NCBI RefSeq assembly: GCF_030388325.1
Contig: NZ_CP103794.1
Span: 1,488,001 to 1,552,000 of the forward strand
Reading direction: 5' to 3'
DNA length: 64,000 nt
From: Flavobacterium johnsoniae
GTDB taxonomy: Bacteria; Bacteroidota; Bacteroidia; Flavobacteriales; Flavobacteriaceae
Positions within the stretch are counted from its first letter, which is position 1. Every line of letters begins with the position of its first letter. This document shows, piece after piece, positions 18,735 through 28,049 of this stretch. The position numbers and the translations under genes were made by a program. Under the pieces are notes generated by a model, which ran no database searches, had not been told where the DNA came from, and saw nothing but the letters and a program-made list of their open reading frames with translations.

Positions 18735-18774
18735 AAAAACGCTCTATAAATTTTAATTTATGGAGCGTTTTTTT
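18735..18774 (+). terminator. Rho-independent terminator after the S41 protease
   Basis: A 17-bp stem with one G-T wobble (18735-18751 / 18756-18772), TTTA loop, then T residues. Confidence 0.9.
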
Positions 18775-18801
18775 GTATGTTTATCTCTTAATTAATATTC
18801 T

Positions 18802-19605
18802 ATGAAAAGTTGTATAGCTTTAGTTTTGATCGGTTTTGCGTTATTATCTTGTAAAAAAGAAAACGTAGAAATCAAAGAAAATCCAGAAATAAAAGAAAGT
18901 GTAGTCAAAAACACACTTGTTCCTTTCGTAGAAAATTCCATTAGTAAAGATTCTTTGTATACTGTCGCTTATCTTCCAACATCAACAACAAAGCAAATAG
19001 TAAAGCATAAATATTATACACTTTCTTACAATGAAAAGTTTGAGCAGGCCGAATGGGTGGCTTATGAGTTGAAAAAGAGTTACTTGAAAAGCTACGATTT
19101 TAAAAGACCTTATTTTGTTGAAGATCCAAAAGTAACAACTGGTTCTGCAGATTGGAGAAATTATAAAAAATCAGGTTATGATAAGGGACATCTTTGCCCT
19201 GCTGGAGATATGGAATTTAGCAGAGAGGCTTACAATGACACTTTTTATACGTCGAATATTTCTCCGCAGAAAAAAGAATTTAATGCTGGAATCTGGAATA
19301 GAATAGAGCAGAAGACTCGTTATTGGGCTGGAAAATATAATGATATTTACGTTGTAACAGGCGGAATTGCAAAAGATTCAGACAAAAAAATAGGAACAGA
19401 AGAAGTTGCTGTTCCTAAATATTTCTATAAAATTGTTTTAGCTAAATCGGGTAAAGAACATAAAGCGATTGCATTTTTAGTTCCAAATGAAAAAAGCGAC
19501 AAATCTATTTATGATTTTGTAGTTCCGATTGAAACTTTAGAAAAAATGACTGGAATTGATTTCTTTCCGAACCTTAAAAACTTAAAAAGTAGTAAGGACT
19601 TTTAA
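18802..19605 (+). CDS. DNA/RNA non-specific endonuclease, lipoprotein
   Basis: A 267-residue lipoprotein (lipobox LLSC, Cys17) with a beta-beta-alpha-metal nuclease domain of the Serratia nuclease type. The active-site motif is YDKGHLCPAGD with His130; the common family form is DRGHL, so Lys replaces Arg. NISPQKKEFNAGIWNRIE supplies the metal-ligand Asn and Glu. The lipid anchor places it in the envelope, where it would degrade extracellular nucleic acid for nutrients. Its 3' end overlaps the convergent rpe gene by 24 bases. Confidence 0.92.
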   Translation: MKSCIALVLIGFALLSCKKENVEIKENPEIKESVVKNTLVPFVENSISKDSLYTVAYLPTSTTKQIVKHKYYTLSYNEKFEQAEWVAYELKKSYLKSYDFKRPYFVEDPKVTTGSADWRNYKKSGYDKGHLCPAGDMEFSREAYNDTFYTSNISPQKKEFNAGIWNRIEQKTRYWAGKYNDIYVVTGGIAKDSDKKIGTEEVAVPKYFYKIVLAKSGKEHKAIAFLVPNEKSDKSIYDFVVPIETLEKMTGIDFFPNLKNLKSSKDF

Positions 19606-20244
19606 ATCTGCAATAGTTTCTGTTGGATTTTCGGCTCTAAAAACAAAGCTTCCAGCAACTAAAACATCTGCGCCAGCTTCTACTAGTTGTTTAGCATTTT
19701 TGCTGGTTACACCACCGTCAATTTCAATTAAAGTTGATGCATTTTTACGAGTAATCAAAGCTTTTAGTTTTTTGACTTTATCATAAGTGTTTTCAATGAA
19801 TGATTGTCCGCCAAATCCTGGGTTTACGCTCATAATGCAAACAACATCAATATCGTTTATAACGTCTTCTAATAAATCAACATTTGTATGCGGATTCATT
19901 GCTACTCCAGCTTTCATTCCTTCTGCTTTAATCGCCTGTAGTGTTCTGTGAAGATGTGTGCAAGCTTCGTAATGTACAGTTAATCCATTTGCTCCTAAAT
20001 CTGCAAAAGTTTTAATGTAGCGATCTGGATCGATAATCATTAAATGTACATCGATATATTTTTTTGCGTGTTTAGAAATTGCTTCTAAAACTGGCATTCC
20101 AAAAGAAATGTTAGGTACAAAAACTCCGTCCATAATATCGATATGAAACCAATCAGCTTGACTGCTATTAATCATTTCGACATCACGTTGTAAATTGGCA
20201 AAATCTGCTGCAAGAACTGAAGGAGCTATAAATGTATTTTTCAT
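19582..20244 (-). CDS. rpe: Ribulose-phosphate 3-epimerase
   Basis: Interconverts ribulose 5-phosphate and xylulose 5-phosphate in the pentose phosphate pathway. The 220-residue TIM barrel shows all family blocks: APSVLAADFANL, WFHIDIMDGVFVPN (metal and catalytic residues), VHLMI, MSVNPGFGGQSF and IEIDGGV. Its last eight codons overlap the 3' end of the nuclease gene on the other strand. It starts 40 bases from a large inverted repeat that separates it from rpoD. Confidence 0.96.
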   Translation of the reverse strand: MKNTFIAPSVLAADFANLQRDVEMINSSQADWFHIDIMDGVFVPNISFGMPVLEAISKHAKKYIDVHLMIIDPDRYIKTFADLGANGLTVHYEACTHLHRTLQAIKAEGMKAGVAMNPHTNVDLLEDVINDIDVVCIMSVNPGFGGQSFIENTYDKVKKLKALITRKNASTLIEIDGGVTSKNAKQLVEAGADVLVAGSFVFRAENPTETIADLKVLTTF

Positions 20245-20283
20245 TGTATTTCTTGTGTGTTATTTTTATTGTAAAGATAAAGT

Positions 20284-20449
20284 TTAACCGCAAAGAGCGC
20301 AAAGGTTTTTCGCAAAGTTCGCAAAGTTTCTGTTTTGAAATTATTTGAGAAAACAAAGTTCGCAAAGCTTTGAGAACTTTGTCTTACTGTATATGCTTAA
20401 ATAAAATCTTCGTGAACTTTGCGAAAAACCTTTGTGCACTTCGCGTTAA
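20284..20449. repeat. Long inverted repeat of the GCAAAG type
   Basis: The left arm 20284-20326 contains GCGCAAAGGTTTTTCGCAAA, and the right arm 20408-20449 is its imperfect reverse complement (GCGAAAAACCTTTGTGCACT). A smaller perfect hairpin lies between them: ACAAAGTTC 20353-20361 / GAACTTTGT 20374-20382. Together they fill most of the 370-base gap between rpe and rpoD. Short ORFs here follow the repeat on both strands and are not genes. Confidence 0.75.
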
Positions 20450-20464
20450 AAAGAAAAAGATAAA

Positions 20465-20495
20465 AATAAAAAACTCCGGTAATCAGCCGGAGTTT
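20465..20495 (-). terminator. Rho-independent terminator of rpoD
   Basis: Stem AAACTCCGG 20471-20479 / 20487-20495. Read on the minus strand it is followed by a T run, and it lies about 120 bases after the rpoD stop. Confidence 0.8.
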
Positions 20496-20614
20496 CAATC
20501 ATCAATCAAAAAACGAACAGTCAATCAAACTGTTGTTTGCGTTACAAAGGTTTCATGTTTGTGTCTCAAGTTACGAAAAGCAACCTGAAATTTTAAACTT
20601 GAAACAAATATTGT

Positions 20615-21478
20615 TTATCCTAAATAAGTTTTAAGGATTTTACTTCTAGAAGTGTGTTTCAATCTACGGATTGCTTTTTCTTTAATTTGACGAACACGCT
20701 CACGAGTTAAGTCGAAAGTTTCTCCAATTTCTTCAAGAGTCATTGGGTGCTGATCGCCAAGACCAAAATACAAACGTACAACATCTGCCTCTCTTGGCGT
20801 TAATGTTTCTAAAGAACGTTCGATCTCAGTACGAAGAGATTCGTGAATTAATTCTCTATCAGGATTTGGAGATTCTCCAGAACGTAATACGTCATAAAGG
20901 TTAGAATCTTCTCCTTCAACAAGAGGAGCATCCATAGATAGGTGACGTCCAGAGTTTTTCATAGACTCTTTTACGTCGTTTACAGTCATGTCAAGTTCTT
21001 TTGCAATTTCCTCAGCAGAAGGTGGACGCTCGTTAGATTGCTCTAATAAAGCGTACATTTTGTTGATTTTATTGATAGAACCAATTTTGTTTAATGGTAA
21101 ACGTACAATACGAGATTGTTCAGCTAGAGCTTGAAGAATCGATTGACGAATCCACCATACAGCGTAAGAAATGAATTTGAAACCACGAGTTTCATCAAAA
21201 CGTTGAGCTGCTTTAATTAAACCTAAGTTTCCTTCATTAATTAAATCCGGAAGAGTTAATCCTTGATTTTGATATTGTTTAGCCACAGATACTACGAAAC
21301 GTAGGTTGGCTTTTGTTAGTTTTTCTAAAGCTCTTTGATCACCAGCCTTTATTCTTTGTGCTAATTCTACCTCTTCATCAGCGGTAATTAGGTCAACTTT
21401 TCCAATTTCTTGTAGATATTTATCTAACGATGCAGTTTCACGATTAGTTACCTGCTTGGTGATTTTAAGTTGTCTCAT
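20615..21478 (-). CDS. rpoD: Primary RNA polymerase sigma factor, short Bacteroidota form
   Basis: Housekeeping sigma factor that would direct RNA polymerase to the TANNTTTG promoters seen in this window. It has 287 residues and lacks region 1.1. Regions are in order: 1.2 ([20 protein letters not shown]), 2 ([46 protein letters not shown]), 3 (about 125-200) and 4 ([32 protein letters not shown]). Short length and the absence of region 1.1 are normal for Bacteroidota and fit their unusual promoter code. It stands alone with its own terminator. Confidence 0.95.
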   Translation of the reverse strand: MRQLKITKQVTNRETASLDKYLQEIGKVDLITADEEVELAQRIKAGDQRALEKLTKANLRFVVSVAKQYQNQGLTLPDLINEGNLGLIKAAQRFDETRGFKFISYAVWWIRQSILQALAEQSRIVRLPLNKIGSINKINKMYALLEQSNERPPSAEEIAKELDMTVNDVKESMKNSGRHLSMDAPLVEGEDSNLYDVLRSGESPNPDRELIHESLRTEIERSLETLTPREADVVRLYFGLGDQHPMTLEEIGETFDLTRERVRQIKEKAIRRLKHTSRSKILKTYLG

Positions 21479-21564
21479 GTTGTTGTCTCCCTATTTTTTT
21501 AAAGTGTACAAATGGTTATACGTAAGGAGTGTCAAAAAAGTTACAATTAATTTGAAAAATATTT

Positions 21565-21602
21565 TAAAAAAAATCCGATACGACCAAAAAGTACCGGATT
21601 TT
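21565..21602 (-). terminator. Terminator of the TonB-receptor operon
   Basis: Stem 21570-21581 / 21591-21602 with 12 pairs including one wobble and a nine-base loop. On the minus strand it runs into a T-rich stretch, 24 bases after the last gene of the operon. Confidence 0.85.
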
Positions 21603-21625
21603 ACATTGATTTTTTTTGTAAAATA

Positions 21626-23398
21626 TTAATTTACAGCATTATCAGTAATGGTGATAAATTCTTTAATAAAAACAGATTTGCCACTTTCTGAAAATCCTTC
21701 AAGAACAATTTCGAACTTACCAGAAACATCTGAAGTGTAAAAGCTTAATTTTTGATCTTTAAGATTTACATTCGGATTCCACAACAACTGATGCCTGTAA
21801 TCAGGAATTCTGTCATTTTTTTCTTTAATGTAATCAGGGCGAAAATATTCTTTTTTAATTTCTGGTCTTAACAATTGTGGTCTGGTAATAAAACGGCCTT
21901 TTAGTTTGGTGTCATAATTTCCTTCTTTAGTAGTATAAGTCAGAAGTCCGTTAAATGAATTCGCTCCATAATAATAAAGACCGCTAACGACGTTTACCTT
22001 TTCAATTTTTTTCGGATTGTAGGCAAAAAGCTCATTTAAATCCTCAATTACAAGTCCGTCAACAGTAACAAGTACTGGCAATGTAGATTCATAATTCGCA
22101 TCATTATCAGGAACATGAATCGAATAATTATTTTTAGTTTTTGTAAAATAAACCCCCTTTACAATTTCTGTAATGGTTTCTTCCATTGTTTTAAATCTGG
22201 TATAATCGTCTAAAATATATTCGGTAGATAAACTTCCAAAAAAAGGAACACTGTCTTTTAGATTTACAATACTGTCTTTTTTGACATTATAATAGGCATT
22301 TTCGATCTGGCTTGAAACCATTCTTTCGCTAATGTTATTTTTAGAATCTAAGTTGAATTGAAGATTTGTAAATTCCAGTTTCGAAAAATCTGCCGTAATA
22401 TCTTTGTCTACTTCAATTGTATATTCATTTTTGTTTTCTTCAATCACCTGAACAATAATGTTTGTGCTTGAGTTTGATTTATCAAGGTTAAAAATAAATC
22501 TTCCCTGATCATCTGTTTTTGTAAATCTTAATTCAGAATTTTTATCAACAATAGAAAGTGCTATTTTTTTATTTTTAATATCGGCAGAAGAAGAGGTTAT
22601 TTTTCCTGTAATCAGCTCGCCTCTTAATTCTGGCAATATCAAAACGTTATTTTTAAGTGGAGCAGCTACAATATCTTTTCTGCTATCTTTTGTTTGGTCA
22701 AATCCGTTTTTGTTTTGACTAACAAAACCATCTGTTTTTCTTATAGAAAGACTGTATTTTCCGTTTAAGAAATCTTCAGATTCAGTTTTTATGGTAAGAG
22801 GAACTTCTTGGCGACTATTGTATGTTTTATTTTTTAAATCAAAAGAAATAAAATTGTTGGCTACAGTAGAGGTGGCAGAGTTTTCAGTTTGTACGGCTGG
22901 TTGATTAGGAATTTCTTTATATGGATTTAAGATATAAAGATCGATATTGAAAAAATTTTCAGCATCTTTATTCAACATCCATTTCGTGTATCCAATTAAT
23001 TTATAATTGCCAGATTCAAGAGTTGTTGGCAAAAAGAAATCTCCATTTCCTGTTCCATCTTTAAGGAATATTTTATGTCTAAAAACACTTTTTTTGTTGC
23101 TGTCTACTAATTCTATATAAGCAGTTTTGCTTTGCGTTTTTGTGCTTTGAGTAGTGTTGTCTATACAGAAGACTTTATACAATAAAGTTTCTCCAGTTAA
23201 ATAAGAACTGGTATTGGCGCTGATATAAATGGACTCATTTAAGGTTTTGTCGATTCTATTCAGTTCCGTTGGCGAATTAAGATTTTGGGCAGTTAAAATC
23301 TGTCCAGAACTTATTAATAAAGCTGAAAATACGATGTGTTTTAATCTATCCAAAATGAAGGTTTTATGTTTGATGCAAAAGAGGTACAGTCGCCACAT
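21626..23398 (-). CDS. Exported protein with macroglobulin-like repeats and a plug-like C-terminal segment
   Basis: A 590-residue exported protein, last gene of a four-gene operon. The N-terminal half looks like MG2-type and carboxypeptidase-regulatory beta-sandwich domains (YISANTSSYLTGETLLYKVF; GELITGKITSSSADIKNKKI at about 250-320). The C-terminal part has a stretch that reads like the end of a TonB-receptor plug (VTVDGLVIEDLNELF, KIEKVNVVSGLYYYGANSFN, GLLTYTTKEG) but no beta-barrel follows. ATG 23398 overlaps the upstream gene by 58 bases; a TTG at 23353 would give a cleaner signal peptide (DRLKHIVFSALLISSGQ) and a 13-base overlap, and may be the true start. Function unknown; a periplasmic or surface partner of the receptor is my inference. 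Confidence 0.75.
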   Translation of the reverse strand: MWRLYLFCIKHKTFILDRLKHIVFSALLISSGQILTAQNLNSPTELNRIDKTLNESIYISANTSSYLTGETLLYKVFCIDNTTQSTKTQSKTAYIELVDSNKKSVFRHKIFLKDGTGNGDFFLPTTLESGNYKLIGYTKWMLNKDAENFFNIDLYILNPYKEIPNQPAVQTENSATSTVANNFISFDLKNKTYNSRQEVPLTIKTESEDFLNGKYSLSIRKTDGFVSQNKNGFDQTKDSRKDIVAAPLKNNVLILPELRGELITGKITSSSADIKNKKIALSIVDKNSELRFTKTDDQGRFIFNLDKSNSSTNIIVQVIEENKNEYTIEVDKDITADFSKLEFTNLQFNLDSKNNISERMVSSQIENAYYNVKKDSIVNLKDSVPFFGSLSTEYILDDYTRFKTMEETITEIVKGVYFTKTKNNYSIHVPDNDANYESTLPVLVTVDGLVIEDLNELFAYNPKKIEKVNVVSGLYYYGANSFNGLLTYTTKEGNYDTKLKGRFITRPQLLRPEIKKEYFRPDYIKEKNDRIPDYRHQLLWNPNVNLKDQKLSFYTSDVSGKFEIVLEGFSESGKSVFIKEFITITDNAVN

Positions 23399-24519
23399 TG
23401 AATATCATATAAGATAATTGGTGTGTCTTGAGTAGGGTAGTAAGATTTAGTTCCTGATCGAACCAATTCTATTGCCGTACTTGATGTCAAATCGAAGATG
23501 TATCTGTAGGCTTCTTCTTCTGGGATCACAGCCGGACAATTGTATTGATATTCGGGTTGTTCTTTTCCTGGGAGTATATCCTTAAAGTTGAAAAACAATC
23601 TTTTTGTGGAAACAGAAGAAACATTAAAAAAACCAATTACTTTTTCATTCGGATTGTCTACTGAGGTCAGATTTCCGTAAAAAAAGCCTGGCTGAGTCTG
23701 AGAAAGTATGCTTCCTGAATTGGATATTTCATTTAATGTTTCATAAAAAGTTTGAGCAGCCAAATTTTGAACATATTGTTTTACTAAAATACTATATCTG
23801 TTTCTGATTATTACATCTTTTGAATCTATAAAACGAACGGGAAAATTAACAACTTTATCTTCACTCAATTTACTGGTGTTGGTAAGTAGTAGTTCTTTTG
23901 AAGATTGGTTTAGATAACATACTCTCGCTTCTTCTACACGGTCAACCAATTCAATTGCACCATTTACAACTACTGCTTTTTTTGCGTACCAATATGGAGC
24001 AATTACTTTGTAAGTTTCCTCATATTCATATCTGTAATATTTAGAAGAGTTTGTAGGATCTGTGCTATTTACCGTAATTTCTACGCCTAACTCACCATTT
24101 TTGGTAACCGCAGTGGCTTGCAGGTTTTCAATTTCCGTTTGTGTCGGCATTTTTTCGGTAGTTGAAATATAAGAGTGGCCGTCTTTAGTGCGAACATGTA
24201 GCTGGTAACTTCTGTCTGCAGTTGCCTGAAATTGATTGATAGAAGTGTAGGTTTGATTGTTTTCTTGAAAATCGTATTTGTTTCCAATATCGTCTGTAAT
24301 ATAAACTTCCGCTTGACTTTCAAATCTTGGAGCACTTTCTTCTAAAGTGTAAGTTCTTGAAATTTTAATTTGTTGATTTTTTAATTCGTTAGTAATATTT
24401 GCTTCAATTACCACTAAGTCTTCAAATTCATTTGCTTGGTAAGCATATGGTGTAGTGCATCCAAAAATAGAAGCTAGTGTTAATGTTATAAGGAATCTTA
24501 AGAGTATGATTTTTTTCAT
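23341..24519 (-). CDS. DUF4249 domain lipoprotein
   Basis: A 392-residue lipoprotein (lipobox SIFGC, Cys21) of the DUF4249 family, a Bacteroidota group often encoded next to TonB-dependent receptors. Family marks are the early LVVIEANITNEL strand region, a paired-cysteine C-terminus (IQCGDCTS) and the closing KPSFW. It begins 6 bases after the receptor gene and overlaps the next gene, indicating one transcript. By analogy with SusD-like proteins it may sit over the receptor on the cell surface, but no ligand is known to me for this family. Confidence 0.85.
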   Translation of the reverse strand: MKKIILLRFLITLTLASIFGCTTPYAYQANEFEDLVVIEANITNELKNQQIKISRTYTLEESAPRFESQAEVYITDDIGNKYDFQENNQTYTSINQFQATADRSYQLHVRTKDGHSYISTTEKMPTQTEIENLQATAVTKNGELGVEITVNSTDPTNSSKYYRYEYEETYKVIAPYWYAKKAVVVNGAIELVDRVEEARVCYLNQSSKELLLTNTSKLSEDKVVNFPVRFIDSKDVIIRNRYSILVKQYVQNLAAQTFYETLNEISNSGSILSQTQPGFFYGNLTSVDNPNEKVIGFFNVSSVSTKRLFFNFKDILPGKEQPEYQYNCPAVIPEEEAYRYIFDLTSSTAIELVRSGTKSYYPTQDTPIILYDIQCGDCTSFASNIKPSFWID

Positions 24520-24525
24520 AACTAT

Positions 24526-27273
24526 TTAGAATTTAAAATTGTAAGTAATTGTTGGTATTGGCACAGCAAAAATGGAAGTTTTGTATGCTTTGATTTCGCC
24601 ATTGTTTGTTACAAAAAAGATTGAATATGGATTATTTCTTCCTAAAAGATTATAAACGGAAATATTCCAAAAACTATGGGCTAATTTTTTTATTTTATGA
24701 TTTCCTTCAATGTTTAATCCAACATCTAATCTGTAATAATCTGGTATTCTAAATTGATTACGGTCGCTATAAAGAGTATATTCGGCTCCATTATAGTAAT
24801 ATTTTCCAATAGGATAAGTGATAGGTCTTCCTGTCTGATATACAAAGTTAGATGAAAAACTGTATCGATGCGTAATTTTGTAATTCATGACTATGCTTAG
24901 ATCATGAGGTTTATCAAAATTGGTAGGGAAAAATTTTCCGTTGTTTACCTTTTCATCATTAAACTGACTGTCAAGTTTTATGAAGGTTCTAGAATAAGTA
25001 TAACCAATCCATCCGTTAAGTCTTCCAATTGATTTTCTTATTAAAAGTTCAATTCCGTAAGCTTTTCCATCGCCTTGAAGTAATTCAGTTTCTAAATCTT
25101 GGTTTAAAAGTATTTGAGAACCTGTTTTATAATCTAATACATTTTTAGATGTTTTGTAATAGCCTTCAAGACTGACTTCTAAATCTTTATAGTCAAGATT
25201 TTTAAACAATCCTACAGAGTATTGTCGCCCGCTTTGAGGTTTAACATTTAAGTCGGATAATTTCCAAGTATCAGTTGGAGATTGTGTTGTGTTATTGGTA
25301 AGAAGATGTATGTACTGATAATTTTGGTCAAAACCTGCTTTTAAATAAAGGCTTTCGTCAATAATATATCGAAGACCAATTCTTGGTTCAAATCCTCCAA
25401 AAGTTTTAATTACTTCATTGTTTCCGTATGTTTTTTCTTCAATTACAGTTGATTGTGTCTTCGGAACACCGTCCTGATATACTTTTTGAGTTGATGGTCC
25501 AAGTGCAGCAAAAAGAGAATAACGAGCTCCTAAATCAAGAAGTAATTTTTCGGAAATCTTAAATTTATCTGAGAAATATACAGCCGATTCTAAACCTTTT
25601 TCATGTTCTATATCAATAGGATTAACTAGTGAATTATCTCCGTTCGGTGTTAATTGTCCCGGATTTATCTTATATAGTTTGCTTGCTATTCCGTAAGTGA
25701 ATTTATGGTTGCTGTTGAATTCAGTATTGAATTTTAAATTCCCTTGTGTTTCGTTTATTTTATATTTTAAAATAAAAGATTCTGGATTGATTGCACTGTA
25801 GTCAATACTATATTTATATTCACTATTGGTAAAATTCAGCTCGCTGTTATTTTTTTCATTAAAAGTGTGTTTCCATTTCAAAGAAACCATTCTGTTGCTA
25901 TACGTGTATAAAGAATCTGGTGTAATATTGTATTTGTCTTTACTGAAATAACCAGAACCTTCTACCGAATTATTTTTGTTTATTTTATGTGTATATTTTG
26001 CATACAAATCATAAAATGAAGCTTTACTATTTTTTAAATTTTCATCCTCTAGAGATTTAAGAATCCAGTCAGAATAAGTTGCTCTTCCTGCAACCATTAA
26101 GCTGGCTTTTTCTTTTACAATAGGAATAGAAGCTGTCAGGTTGCTTGTAACAGGTCCGATACCTCCTTCACCTGAAAATTTCTCTGTATTACCATTTTTT
26201 GAGATAATATCAAATACAGAAGATAATCTTCCTCCATATTGAGGTGGAATTCCTCCTTTGTAAATATCAACTCTGTTAATTGTGTAAGGGTTTATAGCAC
26301 TGAAAAAACCAAAAAGATGCGAAGGATTGTAAATAGTTCCGTTATCTAGTAACATTAAATTCTGATCTTCTTTACCTCCACGAACATTAAATCCAGACGA
26401 GCCTTCGCCGGTAGATTTGACCCCAGGAATAGTAAGTGCAATTTTTAGGACATCTCTTTCTCCTAAAACCAACGGAACCGTTTTAACTCCTTCTGCTTCA
26501 ATAGTAGTAACTCCCGTTATGGCAGTTCTTACGTTTTGGCTATTTTTACTTTTTACCAAAACTTCATCAAGCTGATTGATTTTTTCAATAATCGTAAAAT
26601 CTAATGTTCCGTTACTGTAAATCATGATTTTTCGAGATGCTGTATTGTATAGCACCGATCCAACTTCAATAGTGCTTAAGCCTGTCGGAATTTTCAAGGT
26701 ATAAAAACCTTCGGCATTAGTAACTGTGCTTATGGAAGTGTTTTTTACCCTTACATTTATGTCTGAAAGAGGTTTTTGATCTTTCAAATCTGTAATATGT
26801 CCCGAAAGGATGTATATGTCTGAATTTGAGTCTGTTTCTGAATCTGTTGTTTCTTTTCCGATCAATTCAACAGGAGCAGAAACCATTTTTTGATTTTTCT
26901 GAACCGAGTCATATTGTTGGAAAAATATCGGTGCATTTGAATTTTTAGTAGTATTCAATTTGCTGTAAATAATACTGTTTTTGGTAAGGATAATTTTGTT
27001 TTTATCCATAAAAAAATTCAAATCGGTGTCTTGTAAAACCTTAGTCAAAACATCCTGAACAGGCTTATTTTGGTAGTCGCCTGAAATTAAAACATTCTGG
27101 TCGAACCATTCTTCTTGAAAGTAAAATTTATAATGGCTAGCAGCTTCAATTTGTTTTAAAGCTTCAATTCTGTTGATGTTACTGAATTTTATGCTTACTG
27201 TATTTTGCTGATTTTGTGAATGCACTAAAAAATTAAAACCAAAAAAAAGTAAAAGGATTGTAAATATTCTCAT
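24526..27273 (-). CDS. TonB-dependent receptor with N-terminal STN domain
   Basis: A 915-residue outer-membrane receptor. Order: signal peptide (1-19), STN/secretin-like signalling domain (about 25-97; RIEALKQIEAASHYKFYFQ), a carboxypeptidase-regulatory-like domain (about 150-235; SGHITDLKDQKPLSDINVRV), plug (VLKIALTIPGVKSTGEGSSG, YKGGIPPQYGGRLSSVFDI) and a 22-strand type barrel ending in aromatic NFKF. STN domains normally pass a signal to a FecR-type anti-sigma factor, but no fecR or ECF sigma gene is visible here. It starts 17 bases after the upstream unknown gene. Substrate unknown. Confidence 0.92.
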   Translation of the reverse strand: MRIFTILLLFFGFNFLVHSQNQQNTVSIKFSNINRIEALKQIEAASHYKFYFQEEWFDQNVLISGDYQNKPVQDVLTKVLQDTDLNFFMDKNKIILTKNSIIYSKLNTTKNSNAPIFFQQYDSVQKNQKMVSAPVELIGKETTDSETDSNSDIYILSGHITDLKDQKPLSDINVRVKNTSISTVTNAEGFYTLKIPTGLSTIEVGSVLYNTASRKIMIYSNGTLDFTIIEKINQLDEVLVKSKNSQNVRTAITGVTTIEAEGVKTVPLVLGERDVLKIALTIPGVKSTGEGSSGFNVRGGKEDQNLMLLDNGTIYNPSHLFGFFSAINPYTINRVDIYKGGIPPQYGGRLSSVFDIISKNGNTEKFSGEGGIGPVTSNLTASIPIVKEKASLMVAGRATYSDWILKSLEDENLKNSKASFYDLYAKYTHKINKNNSVEGSGYFSKDKYNITPDSLYTYSNRMVSLKWKHTFNEKNNSELNFTNSEYKYSIDYSAINPESFILKYKINETQGNLKFNTEFNSNHKFTYGIASKLYKINPGQLTPNGDNSLVNPIDIEHEKGLESAVYFSDKFKISEKLLLDLGARYSLFAALGPSTQKVYQDGVPKTQSTVIEEKTYGNNEVIKTFGGFEPRIGLRYIIDESLYLKAGFDQNYQYIHLLTNNTTQSPTDTWKLSDLNVKPQSGRQYSVGLFKNLDYKDLEVSLEGYYKTSKNVLDYKTGSQILLNQDLETELLQGDGKAYGIELLIRKSIGRLNGWIGYTYSRTFIKLDSQFNDEKVNNGKFFPTNFDKPHDLSIVMNYKITHRYSFSSNFVYQTGRPITYPIGKYYYNGAEYTLYSDRNQFRIPDYYRLDVGLNIEGNHKIKKLAHSFWNISVYNLLGRNNPYSIFFVTNNGEIKAYKTSIFAVPIPTITYNFKF

Positions 27274-27290
27274 TGCGTAATTTTCAAGCT

Positions 27291-28049
27291 TTAATTATTA
27301 ATGTAAATCATTAAGTTTTTTATAAATAGTGGCAGATTTTCTTTTCTTATCTTACTATTCATCAAATAATAATCGTTTATTTTTCTTTTTCTGTCTGGGA
27401 ATAAGCTAATAATTGCCTTTTTATCTTTGATAAGATTTAATTTGTTTTCCTTAAGAAGAATAAACTCGTTGGCAGGAATATATTCTATCTGATTAATTTC
27501 AACGTTATTAAGTTTATTTTTCTCCTTTAAATATTTTATATAAAGAGTAGTGGTGTTGTTAATGACTGTTTCTTGGTAAAAGCCACCTTTGAAAACAGAA
27601 GGAAGATTTTTCAGATTTACAAATTTTTCATCATTTATTGTAAAACTGTTAACATGCTCTTTTACTAGATTTATTCTAGTGTTATTATCCTCAATATAAG
27701 GATTTAAAATTAGTTCATCTCTGTAGATGTCATATTTGAGAAGTAAATCGAAATAATTTTGATTATTATAACAGATATTTCCTTTTGTAAAATTATCTGC
27801 TTGATAATACCTGTTTTGATTGTTTACGGTTTTGTCATAATTAAAATGAGCTGGGCCATTTTTGATATCTAGAGATTCAATGCCTAAATTTTTATCTAGC
27901 CATTTATAGATCTCTTTTTCTTTAGAATTTTGACTCTGAATGCAGTGATTGTTTAGTAATAATCCAATTATTAGAATGAATAAGGATTTTTTTTGTAAAT
28001 TCTTCAACAGATTAAGGTTTTTATAGTTTTTGGTTTTGGTTGTTTCCAA
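27291..28049 (-). CDS. Exported hypothetical protein heading the receptor operon
   Basis: A 252-residue protein with a basic N-terminus and one hydrophobic segment (SLFILIIGLLLNNHCIQSQN) acting as a signal peptide or anchor. The rest is rich in Asn, Lys and Ile, with no motif I recognise. It is the first gene of the operon with the STN receptor, the DUF4249 lipoprotein and the plug-like protein, with only 17 bases to the next gene. Its position suggests an accessory role for the receptor, but nothing in the sequence defines it. Confidence 0.7.
   Translation of the reverse strand: METTKTKNYKNLNLLKNLQKKSLFILIIGLLLNNHCIQSQNSKEKEIYKWLDKNLGIESLDIKNGPAHFNYDKTVNNQNRYYQADNFTKGNICYNNQNYFDLLLKYDIYRDELILNPYIEDNNTRINLVKEHVNSFTINDEKFVNLKNLPSVFKGGFYQETVINNTTTLYIKYLKEKNKLNNVEINQIEYIPANEFILLKENKLNLIKDKKAIISLFPDRKRKINDYYLMNSKIRKENLPLFIKNLMIYINN

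Noticed and set aside
20183..20588. Short ORFs on both strands in the rpe-rpoD gap
   Set aside because: They translate the arms of the inverted repeat and the rpoD terminator, with no coding character.
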